Numbered from the stretch's first letter, positions 54,129 to 63,956 are shown. The stretch is DNA of 64,000 nucleotides from Levilactobacillus zymae (GCF_032190635.1 NZ_JAVLAS010000001.1:1302001-1366000), one strand, 5' to 3'. Translations and numbers: made by a program. The notes: a model not told the origin generated them from the sequence alone.

Positions 54129-56153
54129 ATGTTAAATGAAAAAGCAATTGAACAACAAGCGAATTTTGATGCAGTGGATACCCAAGCCGTCACGGCGGTC
54201 CGGATGCTCAGTATGGATATGATTTCCCGGGCCCGGTCCGGTCATCCGGGATTACCGTTGGGAGCTGCACCAATGGCTTATGTGTTATTCTCTCGTCACT
54301 TGCGAGTGGACCCATCGTTTCCTCAATGGTTTAACCGGGACCGGTTTGTGTTATCAGCGGGCCATGGTTCGGCGATGTTGTACAGCCTCCTAAATCTGAG
54401 TGGGTTTGCGGTATCGCGTGATGACTTGATGCACTTCCGGCAACTGGGAAGCAAGACGCCGGGCCATCCTGAATACGGAGTGACGCCCGGTGTTGATGCC
54501 ACGACCGGTCCGCTGGGCCAGGGTGTGGGGATGGCTGTGGGGATGGCAATGGCGGAAAGTCATTTAGCGGCGACCTATAACCGAACCAATTATCCAGTGG
54601 TTGATCACTATACTTATACGATTTGCGGGGATGGCGACCTGATGGAAGGGGTTGCCGCGGAAGCCGCTAGCTTAGCTGGTCAGTTACAATTAAATAAACT
54701 AATCGTGTTGTACGATTCCAACGACGTGTCGCTGGATGGTCCGCTCAGTAACGCTTGCCACGACAACGTCGGCCAACGATTCATGAGCTATGGCTGGAAC
54801 TACTTACGGGTGGAAGACGGCAACGATTTGACGGCAATCGATACGGCGATCAATGCCGCTAAAGACAATCAAAACGGACCAACCTTAATCGAAGTGAAGA
54901 CGCAGATTGGAGCGGGGAGTCCCCATGCCGGGACGAACAAAGTTCATGGCGCACCATTAAACGCCGAAGATCTGGCTGCCACTCGGGATTTTTACAACTG
55001 GCATAACGACCCGTTCACGGTACCTACGGAGGTGCACGACCGCTTCATGAGCACGATTAAGGCCCGGGGCTGGGCCAGTCACCAAGAATGGTCCAACCTG
55101 GTAGCCCACTATTCTAACGCTGAACCTGGCTTAGCCGCTCAGTTTGCGCAGGGAATCAGTCAGACCCTACCGAAGAATCTGGCCGAACAATTACCAACTT
55201 ATTATAAAAAAGATAAATTAGCTTCCCGGGCGAGTGGTCACGAAATCCTCCAACGGTTAAGTGCCGCATGCCCGAACTTATGGGGCGGCTCGGCGGACCT
55301 CTTTAGTTCTAATAAGACGAACGTGGCGGACGGGGATCGGTTTAGTGCAACTAATCCAGCAGGGAAGAACCTCTGGTTTGGGGTACGTGAATTTGCCGAA
55401 GCAGCTGCGATGAATGGGATTGCCTTGCATGGCGGTAGCCGGGTTTACGGATCGACGTTCTTTGTTTTCTCCGATTATATGAAGGGGGCCATTCGACTGG
55501 CAGCTCTGCAGAAGTTGCCCGTGATTTACGTCTTTACCCATGATTCCTTAGCCGTGGGGGAAGATGGACCGACCCACGAACCCGTAGAACAATTGGCGGC
55601 GTTGCGGTCGATTCCAGGACTGACGGTTTACCGGCCAGCGGATGGTAATGAAACCGCGGCAGCCTGGTTGGCAGCACTGCAGGCCACGGACCATCCGACC
55701 GCCATTGTCTTGACGCGTCAGGGCTTACCGACGCTTCCTAAACCAGCGCAACGTGTTCACACGGGAGTTAAACGCGGTGGCTATGTCGTTGCCGATGCTC
55801 AGGACCAAGCTGAAGGGATTCTACTGGCTTCCGGGTCCGAAGTTCAGGTGGCCTTAAGTGCCCAGAAACTGTTGGCCGATCAGGGCCGCGACGTCCGGGT
55901 AGTATCAATCCCGAGCTTTGAAGCTTTCAATCAACAGTCGGTTGACTACCGGGAGAAGGTTCTGCCTAAGCACTTGCGGCGGCGGGTAGCCATTGAAATG
56001 GCTAGCGGTTTGGGATGGTACCAATACACCGGGTTAGATGGTGCGGTTATCTCTCAAGACCAATTTGGCGCCAGTGGTAACGGCGAGCAAGTGATTGCCA
56101 TGGCCGGATTCACACCGGAACGAGTGGTACAGACTTATCTCAATTTAAACTAG
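54129..56153 (+). CDS. tkt: Transketolase
   Basis: ATG 54129 (MLNEKAIEQQANFDAVDTQA) has GCGAGG 10 nt upstream; an in-frame ATG at 54084 lacks a ribosome site. The protein has ~674 residues. The TPP motif region is TICGDGDLMEGVAAEAASLAGQ, with SGHPGLPLGAAPM near the start and HDSLAVGEDGPTHEP, then GLPTLPK. It moves two-carbon units between pentose phosphates and follows rbsK. In heterofermenters it mainly supplies erythrose 4-phosphate and ribose 5-phosphate. Confidence 0.95.
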   Translation: MLNEKAIEQQANFDAVDTQAVTAVRMLSMDMISRARSGHPGLPLGAAPMAYVLFSRHLRVDPSFPQWFNRDRFVLSAGHGSAMLYSLLNLSGFAVSRDDLMHFRQLGSKTPGHPEYGVTPGVDATTGPLGQGVGMAVGMAMAESHLAATYNRTNYPVVDHYTYTICGDGDLMEGVAAEAASLAGQLQLNKLIVLYDSNDVSLDGPLSNACHDNVGQRFMSYGWNYLRVEDGNDLTAIDTAINAAKDNQNGPTLIEVKTQIGAGSPHAGTNKVHGAPLNAEDLAATRDFYNWHNDPFTVPTEVHDRFMSTIKARGWASHQEWSNLVAHYSNAEPGLAAQFAQGISQTLPKNLAEQLPTYYKKDKLASRASGHEILQRLSAACPNLWGGSADLFSSNKTNVADGDRFSATNPAGKNLWFGVREFAEAAAMNGIALHGGSRVYGSTFFVFSDYMKGAIRLAALQKLPVIYVFTHDSLAVGEDGPTHEPVEQLAALRSIPGLTVYRPADGNETAAAWLAALQATDHPTAIVLTRQGLPTLPKPAQRVHTGVKRGGYVVADAQDQAEGILLASGSEVQVALSAQKLLADQGRDVRVVSIPSFEAFNQQSVDYREKVLPKHLRRRVAIEMASGLGWYQYTGLDGAVISQDQFGASGNGEQVIAMAGFTPERVVQTYLNLN

Positions 56154-56169
56154 TTCACCCCATTAATAT

Positions 56170-56200
56170 AAAGATCAGGTCACTTGGCCTGATCTTTTTT
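56170..56200 (+). terminator. Terminator after tkt
   Basis: AAAGATCAGG pairs perfectly with CCTGATCTTT over TCACTTGG, followed by TTT. Confidence 0.92.
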
Positions 56201-56268
56201 CTGAGATTAACTGGTCACCCCCATAATTTATTGGTATATTGGAGGCAAATGGATTTGGAGGCGGTTTT

Positions 56269-57159
56269 ATGGAAATTCGACGGGTAATAGTGCCCACGGC
56301 AATTGTGTGGGCCGCACCAACCAAATTAAAGGCGGCACAGGCCTATTTGAAGGCGCCAGATATAACCACTTGGTTGGCACAGTTAAGTACGGCGGATCAA
56401 GAGGCCTTGGCTAGTCAAGACGTCATTGTCACGCAAGCGCTCTTGAACGATCGCGTCATCTTGGATCAAGTGAAGGGCGACTGGGCGCACGTTTTCGTGA
56501 AGCGGCAAGCCACTCATCTGGAACGCCGCGGCTATCCTGGCTGGGTCCCGTTGACCCAACTTTCCGCTGACGATCAGGAGTTAGATTATCCCACGACCAC
56601 GGTACGGTTGGTCCAGGCACAAACGTCGTTATTAGATGAACAGGGGCAGACCGTTGCCCAGTTACCTTTAGGCACGGTCCTGACCACCACGGGACAGGAT
56701 TCCCAGCAAATACAGGTGCTGACGCCCTTAGGTGCCGGGAAAATTAGTGCTCAAGCCGCTCAATTGACAGTGGGCGGTGTCAACGATGGTGACCGGCTCC
56801 TCGCATTGGGGCGAGAATTTTTAGGAACGCCATACCTTTGGGGCGGCATTACGCCTCAAGGATTTGATTGTTCCGGATTGGTCTATGCGTTACACCGAGC
56901 ACTGGGTTACGCCATTCCACGGGATGCGCAAGATCAATTTACCAATGGTTATCCAATCGCGCCTGAAGCCTTAGCTCCCGGAGACCTGGTCTTCTTTGCT
57001 GCCGATCATGGGACGGGGACCGTGCATCACGTTAGCATCTACGCGGGGAAGGGGCAGATGTTGCACGCTCCTAAGCCGGGGGAATCCGTTACGCTGACGC
57101 CGCTTTGTCGCGTACCATACGCGGCAGAGTACGTGGGAGCTCGGCGGTTCTGGCAATAA
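56269..57159 (+). CDS. Cytosolic NlpC/P60 peptidase, YkfC-like
   Basis: ATG 56269 (MEIRRVIVPTAIVWAAP) has GGAGG 7 nt upstream. The protein has 296 residues: two SH3-like segments (about 1-180), then an NlpC/P60 domain with catalytic Cys in GFDCSGLVY, His in HVSIYAG and a third residue in MLHAPKPGE. There is no signal peptide. YkfC enzymes cut gamma-D-Glu-diamino acid bonds in imported muropeptides, fitting recycling with murQ and the OppA-like protein. Confidence 0.85.
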   Translation: MEIRRVIVPTAIVWAAPTKLKAAQAYLKAPDITTWLAQLSTADQEALASQDVIVTQALLNDRVILDQVKGDWAHVFVKRQATHLERRGYPGWVPLTQLSADDQELDYPTTTVRLVQAQTSLLDEQGQTVAQLPLGTVLTTTGQDSQQIQVLTPLGAGKISAQAAQLTVGGVNDGDRLLALGREFLGTPYLWGGITPQGFDCSGLVYALHRALGYAIPRDAQDQFTNGYPIAPEALAPGDLVFFAADHGTGTVHHVSIYAGKGQMLHAPKPGESVTLTPLCRVPYAAEYVGARRFWQ

Positions 57160-57263
57160 TGAAGAATCCCCTAAGGTCATTGGTGAAGCCACTCAAGTTA
57201 GTGGGGGCATGCTATACTGAAGACTAGGGTCAGATAAAACTCGTGAAAGAAGAGGACAGATAA

Positions 57264-58301
57264 ATGAACGCCAAACGACTTTTACTGGGTCTTGCCACGA
57301 TTACGGCAGCGATGGCCTTAGGCGGCCATGCCGTGGTTGGCCATGCCGACACGACCGATGCCACCAGCAGTTCGGTGGTTAGTGATAGTAGTTCAACGAC
57401 TAGTGATAGTGGGAGCGCCGTCCAAACCAAAGCGCTTTCGAAGGCTTATGTGGTCTACGGGGCCGGATTAGCTAGTGAAGATAAGGATACCGTTGCTTCA
57501 GCGCTTGGCGTCAAGTCCAACTACACGGCGCTAACGGCGACGGGGAGTGATTACGCCCAGTACCTCAATTCGGCGGGGACCACGGATGCCAGCATGATTA
57601 GCTCGGTGGCGTTAGCACCGGCCGATCCGGGGTCGGGGGTTAAGGTGAACATCGCTAAGTATAATGGTAGTGATAACATTACTCAGGTGACGGCGCAGCA
57701 ATATGCCATGGTGGCAACCATGGCCGGGGTTAAGGATGTCATCATTACGGTGACCGCCGATAAGTCAGTATCGGGAGAATCCGCGTTGACGGGGGTCTAC
57801 AAGGCCTTGGCGGCGGATGGATTAACCCTCAACGCTGAGAATACTCAGGCGGCCAACGGGGTTTTGGACGCTACGCAACCAGCAATTAATTCGAACAGTA
57901 GCGATAAAAAGTACCCGGGTAAATTGATGGCGGCGGTGGGATCCGTTTCTTCCGATCTTGCTAAGCAACGCCAAAATGGCAATGACTTGGCAACGAAAGC
58001 GGACATCGAAGCGATGCTCCAAAAGGCGTTAGCCAAGCAAGGAATTACCAATCAAACAACTCAGACCCAGATTAATAATATTTCAATTGCCTTGAGTAAG
58101 GTACAACAAGCACCGGTTTCGACCAGTAAGAATTATGTGTCTAACGTTAAAAACGTGGCGAATAATCTGGCCAATAGTATCGGCAATAAGATGGCCAGTG
58201 TTAAGGACTTTGCGAATAGCGCGGACGCCAAGCAGGCTGAAAACTTTATTGCTCGGATTTGGCACCAGATTGTGAGCTTCTTTACCGGACTATTTAATTA
58301 A
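57264..58301 (+). CDS. Secreted DUF1002 family protein
   Basis: It encodes 345 residues. A signal peptide (RLLLGLATITAAMALGGHAVVGHAD) is followed by a Ser/Thr-rich stretch (about 31-55) and a DUF1002 domain (VYGAGLASEDKDTVASALGV, MVATMAGVKDVIITVTADK). The C-terminus is helical with a hydrophobic end (FIARIWHQIVSFFTGLFN). DUF1002 proteins are extracellular and of unknown function. The Ser/Thr stretch could be glycosylated. Confidence 0.88.
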   Translation: MNAKRLLLGLATITAAMALGGHAVVGHADTTDATSSSVVSDSSSTTSDSGSAVQTKALSKAYVVYGAGLASEDKDTVASALGVKSNYTALTATGSDYAQYLNSAGTTDASMISSVALAPADPGSGVKVNIAKYNGSDNITQVTAQQYAMVATMAGVKDVIITVTADKSVSGESALTGVYKALAADGLTLNAENTQAANGVLDATQPAINSNSSDKKYPGKLMAAVGSVSSDLAKQRQNGNDLATKADIEAMLQKALAKQGITNQTTQTQINNISIALSKVQQAPVSTSKNYVSNVKNVANNLANSIGNKMASVKDFANSADAKQAENFIARIWHQIVSFFTGLFN

Positions 58302-58325
58302 ATTGAGACAGATACTGAACAAATT

Positions 58326-58349
58326 AACGAGCGATTTGCTCGTTTTTTT
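58326..58349 (+). terminator. Terminator after the DUF1002 gene
   Basis: AACGAGC pairs with GCTCGTT over GATTT, followed by seven T. Confidence 0.9.
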
Positions 58350-58780
58350 GTGCGGTTAGCTAGATTTCACAAGACTAGCGGTAGATTAAGATATTGTAGG
58401 ATACAAAAAGCGTGAGGCCAAATAGATTGTAGAATACAATAGATGCTGAGAAAAAGAAACCGCTTTAGTTTCTTTAGAGGAAGAACTAATTGGTTGCACT
58501 GACGAAATGAACGTCAGTTCGCTAGTGAGAGCATCAAACCCCTTGGTATAATTGAAATCAACAACCATCGGATTTGTTGTAATCGTTTTAATAGAACGTA
58601 CGTTTTGGACTGAAAATCCGTTAATGTTTTCTTAATAATTCACAAGAAACGCGCAAAACGTGTGGTAAGATTAATTTGTAATTCGTATTTACTGTGAACC
58701 AACGGGACCAAGCGAAGTTTTAGCAAAGATTTCGTGGGGGAATGCATCAGCAAAAAAATTGAGGAATAAAGGACGTGTGT
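58350..58780 (+). promoter_or_regulatory. Long upstream region of the LysM/NlpC hydrolase gene
   Basis: This 431-bp gap has no gene. It holds TTGTA-GGA-TACAA (58394-58406) and TTGTA-GAA-TACAA (58427-58439), two inverted repeats with centres exactly 33 bp apart, which suggests paired operators. Hairpins AAAGAAAC/GTTTCTTT (58454-58476) and ACTGACG/CGTCAGT (58498-58518) follow. An extended -10 TTGGTATAAT (58543-58552) and a second TGTGGTAAGAT (about 58660-58670) are the likely promoters. The mRNA leader is therefore 100-220 nt. Confidence 0.6.
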
Positions 58781-60328
58781 GTGAAGATGAGTACGGAGCA
58801 ACGAAAAACGAAAGTCGCAGTTGGCGTTGTTGGCGCTCTCGGGGCCTTAGCCGCCGGCGCACAAATGACGGCTAGCGCGAATAGTATTCAGGTTCAATCC
58901 GGCGATACGGTTTGGGGACTTTCCCAGAAGTATGGCGTCTTGATTCAAACGCTTGAGGAACAGAATTCATTAGATACGAACACCGATTTAATCTTTGTGG
59001 GGCAACGGCTACAAGTGAAAACGGCGAACCCCCAAATCAACTACACGGTTAAGTCCGGTGATACGCTATGGGATTTAGCCCAGCACTATCACACGACGGT
59101 TGCCCAATTACAAAAGGCCAACCACTTAACCGGTGATATGTTGAGCGTGGGTCAGCACTTGGTGATCCCGCAAGCGGGCCACCAGACGACCACCACGACT
59201 GCTACTAATCCAACGGTAGCTGCACCGACGACGCCTTCAACTAGGCGACAGGTGACGCAAAAGGCCAACGCCTTTCAAGCGCAGATTTTGGCGCAGCAAC
59301 AAGCGGCAGCGAGTCAACAACAGCAGCGGCAAAGTACGTCAAGTAGCGTTACGAGTAGCCAACCCTCAACGGTTAGCGCCACCAGTTCATCAGCAGTGGG
59401 GGCAACGTCAGCCGCGCAGAATAGTTCGAGCACCCAGGTTTCTAAAGCCCAGCATACGATGACCTCCCGGGTAACGACACCTAAGCAGGCGGCGAGCGCG
59501 ACCACCGCAACGGCGGCTGGCCAGTCGAGTACGCCGGCCACTAGTTCGTCAGCAACGACCAGCTCGCAGGTAACCAGCCCGTCGGCAGCCGCGACAACAA
59601 CGTCGACCAGTCAGACGACCGCGACGCCGACGAGTCGGGCACAGTCCGTTAAGCGGGTTACCCGCACAACGCCTAAGGCTTCGGTGGCTAGCACCAGTCA
59701 ATCAACGACTAGCCAGGCTACCGGGAATTCGACGACCGGCAGTTCGGCTGCAACGACAACGTCTACGCCTAAGACCTCTAAGACACCTAAAACTACGACA
59801 GCGACGACCTATAGTGCCACGGTCAATACTAGTAGTCAGGCGACGACAACTAGTCGCACGGTGACGGCGCTCAAGAAGACGCAGACAACGCGCACTAGTA
59901 CAACGACCAATGCAACCGCGGCCACGAGTTCTAGTACCGCAACTAAGAAAAATACGGCTGGTTTAACCAGTGGCTCCGTTACGGGATTGGCGTTAAAGTT
60001 AGCATCCGCCAATATTCCTTACGTGTGGGGCGGTTCCTCACTGAGCGGAATGGACTGTTCCGGACTAGTTGCGTACGTTTATCAGCATGCCCTGGGGATT
60101 AGCTTGCCACACAGCACGACGGCACAGGAAGGGTACGTGTCAACGCATTCCGTGGGGTCGGCTAAACCGGGAGATATTTTATTCTGGGGTGGCCACGGTT
60201 CGACCTACCATGATGCGATTTACTTAGGCAATAATCAGTTTGTTGCCGCACCACAGCCGGGACAAAACGTTTCGGTTCAACAAATCAGTAAGTACTTCAT
60301 GCCATCCTTTGCGGGAACGGTGAAGTAA
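58781..60328 (+). CDS. Secreted LysM-NlpC/P60 cell-wall hydrolase with Ser/Thr-rich linker
   Basis: GTG 58781 is chosen with AAAGGA 7 nt upstream; GTG 58775 and ATG 58787 are alternatives. The protein has ~515 residues: a signal peptide ending ASA near 30, two LysM domains (about 35-75 and 85-130; YTVKSGDTLWDLAQHYHTTV is the second), a very long Ser/Thr/Ala/Gln linker (about 135-395), then an NlpC/P60 domain with Cys in MDCSGLVAYVY, His in TYHDAIYLG and the end near VAAPQPGQ. It cuts peptidoglycan stem peptides outside the cell. The linker resembles the AST-type region of autolysins that GtfA/GtfB O-glycosylates in L. plantarum, making it a candidate target of the pair at 2048-5132. Confidence 0.88.
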   Translation: MKMSTEQRKTKVAVGVVGALGALAAGAQMTASANSIQVQSGDTVWGLSQKYGVLIQTLEEQNSLDTNTDLIFVGQRLQVKTANPQINYTVKSGDTLWDLAQHYHTTVAQLQKANHLTGDMLSVGQHLVIPQAGHQTTTTTATNPTVAAPTTPSTRRQVTQKANAFQAQILAQQQAAASQQQQRQSTSSSVTSSQPSTVSATSSSAVGATSAAQNSSSTQVSKAQHTMTSRVTTPKQAASATTATAAGQSSTPATSSSATTSSQVTSPSAAATTTSTSQTTATPTSRAQSVKRVTRTTPKASVASTSQSTTSQATGNSTTGSSAATTTSTPKTSKTPKTTTATTYSATVNTSSQATTTSRTVTALKKTQTTRTSTTTNATAATSSSTATKKNTAGLTSGSVTGLALKLASANIPYVWGGSSLSGMDCSGLVAYVYQHALGISLPHSTTAQEGYVSTHSVGSAKPGDILFWGGHGSTYHDAIYLGNNQFVAAPQPGQNVSVQQISKYFMPSFAGTVK

Positions 60329-60491
60329 AGTCAAGCTTAGGACGGTTAGATTTTTGACCAGTTTTGAGTAAGTGGCGAATTTTTTTAAGATAATCGTTAA
60401 CAAATCTGAAAGCGCGTGGTATTATTCTCCAGTAGTCATTCTACGACGACTGAATAGATAATATCTGGTGGAAAAGGAGTTGTTGAAGGTT

Positions 60492-60698
60492 ATGGGTAAT
60501 CGAATGGAAATTTTAGCAGAATACCGCCAAGCTAATACGCAATTAGCGACGTTAAAGGAAAAGGAAGCTGTTGGGATCCACTCAGGCACGGAAACGGTCA
60601 AAATCGAACCACGGTACGGTGAAGAAATGACGTACCTGACCAATAAGTGCGCTCAGCTTGATATGATTCTAGAAGCCATGGCTGCTTCTGAAGATTAA
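60492..60698 (+). CDS. Small protein of unknown function
   Basis: A 68-residue frame from ATG 60492 (MGNRMEILAEYRQANTQLAT); AAAGGAG at 60473-60479 is ~12 nt upstream, so TTG 60483 or GTG 60468 are also possible. It is acidic and mostly helical at both ends, with a short central strand region (VKIEPRYGEEM). It has no signal peptide or membrane segment. I do not recognise the family. It has its own upstream region after the hydrolase gene and ends at a terminator. Confidence 0.65.
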   Translation: MGNRMEILAEYRQANTQLATLKEKEAVGIHSGTETVKIEPRYGEEMTYLTNKCAQLDMILEAMAASED

Positions 60699-60731
60699 AA
60701 TAAACCTCCGTTGGCAGGTTCGCCAATACAG

Positions 60732-60771
60732 AAAATCCGCAATCCCTAACGAGGGAATTGCGGATTTTTTG
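60732..60771. terminator. Bidirectional terminator between the small protein and the lipid kinase gene
   Basis: AAAATCCGCAATCCC pairs with GGGAATTGCGGATTTT (one unpaired base), followed by TT and a T-run, with A-run on the other side for the minus-strand gene. Confidence 0.9.
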
Positions 60772-60777
60772 GTAACG

Positions 60778-61740
60778 CTAGATGGTAACGTCAATCCAGA
60801 AAGGATAGCGTTGTAAACCGATGTAGACATCAAAGAAACGGCCGCCCATCTCCTCGCCGTCTAATTGGCCGTATTCGATGGCCGGCACGGTGAGGTGCAG
60901 ATTGGTGGCGGTATAGTAGTGGACCGCCTTAGAGGTCAAATGACGCTTGAATACCAGCCGGAGAGCCAGCCAGATCAACTTAAAGAAATTGGGTTTTTCG
61001 ATGACTACCAGGTGAAGTTGATGATCCGTCAGGGTCGCGTTGGGAACGATGCCTACACCGCCACCGAAGTAGGGGTGATTGGTGGTCGTGACCAGGAAGG
61101 CGTTGGGGTAGATATCCCGTTGCTGGTTGACGTGGACGGTTAACGTAAACCCGGATTGGTTGTAGTAGACGTTCAGTGCGGAAGCTAGGTAGGATAGGGA
61201 CCCTAAGTGATGTTTATTGAGCCACACCTTAGCCTTCGATTGGTTAGCCTGGGCGATAATGCTGGCGTCGAAGCCGATACCCAGATTATTAGTGAAGACG
61301 CCCCGTTCCTGCTTGATAGTTTCGTTATAGTTCCCCAAATCATAGTCGGTTGCGTGGGTACATTGAATAATCTGGTTTAGTGCACTGGGCCAATCGTGGG
61401 CCATGCCCGCACCGCGAGCAAAGTCGTTACCCGATCCCACGGGAAGGTAGGCGACGGGAATCAGATGCTGCCGGTGATAACGGGTAAGCCCATTAATGAC
61501 CTCGTGAAGGGTTCCGTCGCCGCCGACGGCGAGGACGACCCACCTCTGGGTGTTATCGTCAGGGAGGTGCTTAGCAAACTGTTCGCTTAGGAGGATGGCG
61601 TGATTCGCATACTCGGAGATGGCCACCTGGTAGGTTACCTGAGCGGCATCAAGGCGTTCTTTAATTTGCGGCCACAGGGCACCAGCGCGACCACTCCCCG
61701 CATGCTCGTTTAAGATAATATAGTACTGGACACTCACCAT
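60778..61740 (-). CDS. Diacylglycerol/lipid kinase family protein (YegS/DgkB-like)
   Basis: It encodes 320 residues on the minus strand, with GAGGAG before ATG 61740. Motifs are ILNEHAGSGRAGALW, AVGGDGTLHEVINGL and PVGSGNDFARG, which are the DAGK catalytic signatures. This soluble kinase type recycles diacylglycerol released during lipoteichoic acid synthesis, or phosphorylates related lipids. It is a single gene between terminators. Confidence 0.9.
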   Translation of the reverse strand: MVSVQYYIILNEHAGSGRAGALWPQIKERLDAAQVTYQVAISEYANHAILLSEQFAKHLPDDNTQRWVVLAVGGDGTLHEVINGLTRYHRQHLIPVAYLPVGSGNDFARGAGMAHDWPSALNQIIQCTHATDYDLGNYNETIKQERGVFTNNLGIGFDASIIAQANQSKAKVWLNKHHLGSLSYLASALNVYYNQSGFTLTVHVNQQRDIYPNAFLVTTTNHPYFGGGVGIVPNATLTDHQLHLVVIEKPNFFKLIWLALRLVFKRHLTSKAVHYYTATNLHLTVPAIEYGQLDGEEMGGRFFDVYIGLQRYPFWIDVTI

Positions 61741-61851
61741 ACTGCTCCTCGCAATTTTTTTCTCTCTTATTATAACGAACTTTTTTTCACGTGCCTAGTC
61801 ATTCCCCAAGAACTTTGCCAGGTCGTTAGAAATGAGTGGGGTGCGGCCAGC

Positions 61852-61883
61852 AAAAAAGGCCGAGACAAGGGTCCCGGTCTTCG
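61852..61883 (-). terminator. Terminator after the RNase J gene
   Basis: On the minus strand, GACCGGGAC pairs with GTCTCGGCC over a CCTT loop (one mismatch, one wobble), followed by six T. Confidence 0.75.
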
Positions 61884-61893
61884 TGATTAAAAG

Positions 61894-63573
61894 TTATTTG
61901 GTCATAATGAACATTGGTAAGATCATCGGGTGACGCTCCGTCTTTTCGAATAAGAAATTCTGTAAGTCATCGATGACGGCGTTACGAATCGAGGCTTCGG
62001 TAGCCTTGGGATTACGCATCGCCCGGCGAATCGTCTGGAAGACACGCCGCCGACCTTCGTTAAGTAGCTCACCAGATTCGCGCATGTACACAAACCCACG
62101 CGACAACAGGTCCGGGCCAGCCTTAATTTCTTGATTCTTCAAATCGATGGTAGCCACTACCACGACGAGTCCTTCTTCGGATAGCAGTTGGCGATCACGT
62201 AAGACGACGTTCCCAATGTCCCCAATACCGGAGCCATCAATATAGACGTCTCCAGCAGCAAAGTGACCGGCAACCCGAGCAGAATCCTTGGTTAGAGCCA
62301 GTACATCCCCGTTTTGCAGGATGAAACTGTGGTCCAACGGAACACCACATTGCTCGGCTAATTCGGTGTGGATCTTGAGCATCCGGTACTCCCCGTGAAT
62401 CGGCATGAAGAACTTAGGTTGCATCAAGCGCAGCATTAGCTTCTGTTCTTCTTGACCACCGTGACCAGAGGTATGGATGTTATTGACCTTACCATGAATA
62501 ACCTTGGCGCCGGCTTCCTCCAACTCATTAATCACGCGGTTTACGGAAATTGTGTTTCCGGGAATCGGGTTACTGGAGAAGACGACCGTGTCGCCCGGTT
62601 GAATGGAAATCTGTCGGTGTGTCCCGTTAGCGATCCGTGAAAGGGCGGCCATGGGTTCACCCTGGGAGCCGGTACACAGAATCATGACCTTATCGGCAGG
62701 CAAGGACCGAATAGCGTTGGCGTCAACTAATGCATCATCGGGAATGTTCAGATAGCCCAACTCTCGGCCATTGACAATGGCTGCTTCCATGGAACGACCA
62801 AAGACGGCGATTTTGCGGCCGTGGGCCAATGCCGTTTCACAGGCGGTTTCAATCCGGGAAATATTGGAAGCGAAGGTGGCGAAAATCACGCGACCTTGCA
62901 CCTGATCAAAGATTCGACGAATTGATTTACCGACCCATTTTTCGGACTTAGTCCAAATAGGGCGTTCAGCGTTGGTACTATCGGACATTAAGCAAAGCAC
63001 GCCGTCCGCGCCCAACTTAGCCATCTTTTGTAAATCAGGCGGCTGGTTGGTAACGGGGGTTAAGTCAAACTTATAGTCTCCAGTTTCGACGATGGTACCG
63101 ACCGGTGTGTGGACGGCGATCCCTAACGTATCGGGAATCGAATGCGTGGTCCGGAAGAACGAAACGCTCATCTTGCGGAACTTAAGCACCGTATCATCGT
63201 CAATTGCGTGTAATTCAGTTGATTTAAGTAATCCGTGTTCTTCGAGCTTGTTCTTAATTAGGGCTAACGCTAAGGGACCCGCGTAAACCGGAACGTTAAG
63301 AGCTTGTAACAAATAAGGAATACCGCCAATATGATCTTCGTGGCCGTGGGTAATCACTAGCGCCTTGATCTTGGATTGGTTTTCGACGAGGTACTGGTAA
63401 TCGGGAATCACATAGTCGATCCCTAACAGTTCGTCCTCAGGAAACTTAATGCCGGCATCAATTAGAATGATTTCGTCCTGAAATTGAATGCCGTAAGTGT
63501 TTTTCCCAATTTCACCTAATCCACCCACGCCAAAGATAGCAGTTTCGTTATTTTTGACGTTTAACTTGTTCAT
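61894..63573 (-). CDS. rnjA: Ribonuclease J
   Basis: It encodes 559 residues on the minus strand. The metallo-beta-lactamase motif is [15 protein letters not shown] near residue 75, followed by a beta-CASP domain ([36 protein letters not shown]) and a C-terminal domain. It is a 5'-3' exo- and endoribonuclease central to mRNA turnover and rRNA processing in Firmicutes. The start overlaps the rpoY stop, so they are coupled. Confidence 0.95.
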   Translation of the reverse strand: MNKLNVKNNETAIFGVGGLGEIGKNTYGIQFQDEIILIDAGIKFPEDELLGIDYVIPDYQYLVENQSKIKALVITHGHEDHIGGIPYLLQALNVPVYAGPLALALIKNKLEEHGLLKSTELHAIDDDTVLKFRKMSVSFFRTTHSIPDTLGIAVHTPVGTIVETGDYKFDLTPVTNQPPDLQKMAKLGADGVLCLMSDSTNAERPIWTKSEKWVGKSIRRIFDQVQGRVIFATFASNISRIETACETALAHGRKIAVFGRSMEAAIVNGRELGYLNIPDDALVDANAIRSLPADKVMILCTGSQGEPMAALSRIANGTHRQISIQPGDTVVFSSNPIPGNTISVNRVINELEEAGAKVIHGKVNNIHTSGHGGQEEQKLMLRLMQPKFFMPIHGEYRMLKIHTELAEQCGVPLDHSFILQNGDVLALTKDSARVAGHFAAGDVYIDGSGIGDIGNVVLRDRQLLSEEGLVVVVATIDLKNQEIKAGPDLLSRGFVYMRESGELLNEGRRRVFQTIRRAMRNPKATEASIRNAVIDDLQNFLFEKTERHPMILPMFIMTK

Positions 63574-63788
63574 TCAGTGAACTCCGTTAATTTATAATTT
63601 GGTTCCTGTTGTTCATAAGCCAGGGTATCTCCCTCGATGGCTTCAATGAACTCGATATTGTGGTCCGTGTGCGCTTCAACTTGGGCCCGAGCTTCAACTT
63701 CCGTTGGGGCTTCCAAGTAAAGTGCGTGGGTATCCTCGCGCTTAGGATTCCGTTTTTTGTCTTCTTGGTAATAAACTTTGTAAATCAC
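63570..63788 (-). CDS. rpoY: RNA polymerase epsilon subunit RpoY (DUF1447)
   Basis: GTG 63788 ([20 protein letters not shown]) is preferred to TTG 63794, since AAGGAG is then 8 nt away and the family starts MIYKVYYQE. The protein is 72 residues and matches the Firmicute epsilon subunit, which binds core RNA polymerase. It is directly upstream of and overlapping rnjA, the conserved order. Confidence 0.93.
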   Translation of the reverse strand: MIYKVYYQEDKKRNPKREDTHALYLEAPTEVEARAQVEAHTDHNIEFIEAIEGDTLAYEQQEPNYKLTEFTE

Positions 63789-63894
63789 TAACAAGACTCC
63801 TTTTCTGTAGTAGATTTAATTTGACGAATTGCAAGTGTCAAATCATTTTTTTGGTCTTTCCGAACTGCGGGTTGCTTACACAACAATTAGCACA

Positions 63895-63903
63895 ATTTTA
63901 GCA
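63895..63903 (-). promoter_or_regulatory. Extended -10 of the rpoY-rnjA operon
   Basis: On the minus strand TGC-TAAAAT, about 105 nt upstream of the rpoY start. No convincing -35 was found. Confidence 0.45.
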
Positions 63904-63947
63904 TAGTTTTTGGCAATTGTATAGAATTACCCCTAGACGACAATTCA

Positions 63948-63956
63948 TGCTATGAT
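63948..63956 (+). promoter_or_regulatory. Extended -10 of the gene starting at 63990
   Basis: TGC-TATGAT (-10 at 63951-63956), 33 nt before an ATG with CGGAGGG upstream. It diverges from rpoY-rnjA. Confidence 0.5.

Noticed and set aside
58386..58568. 60-codon minus-strand frame in the gap before the LysM hydrolase
   Set aside because: No ribosome site, no recognisable sequence, and it lies across paired operators and hairpins of the plus-strand gene.
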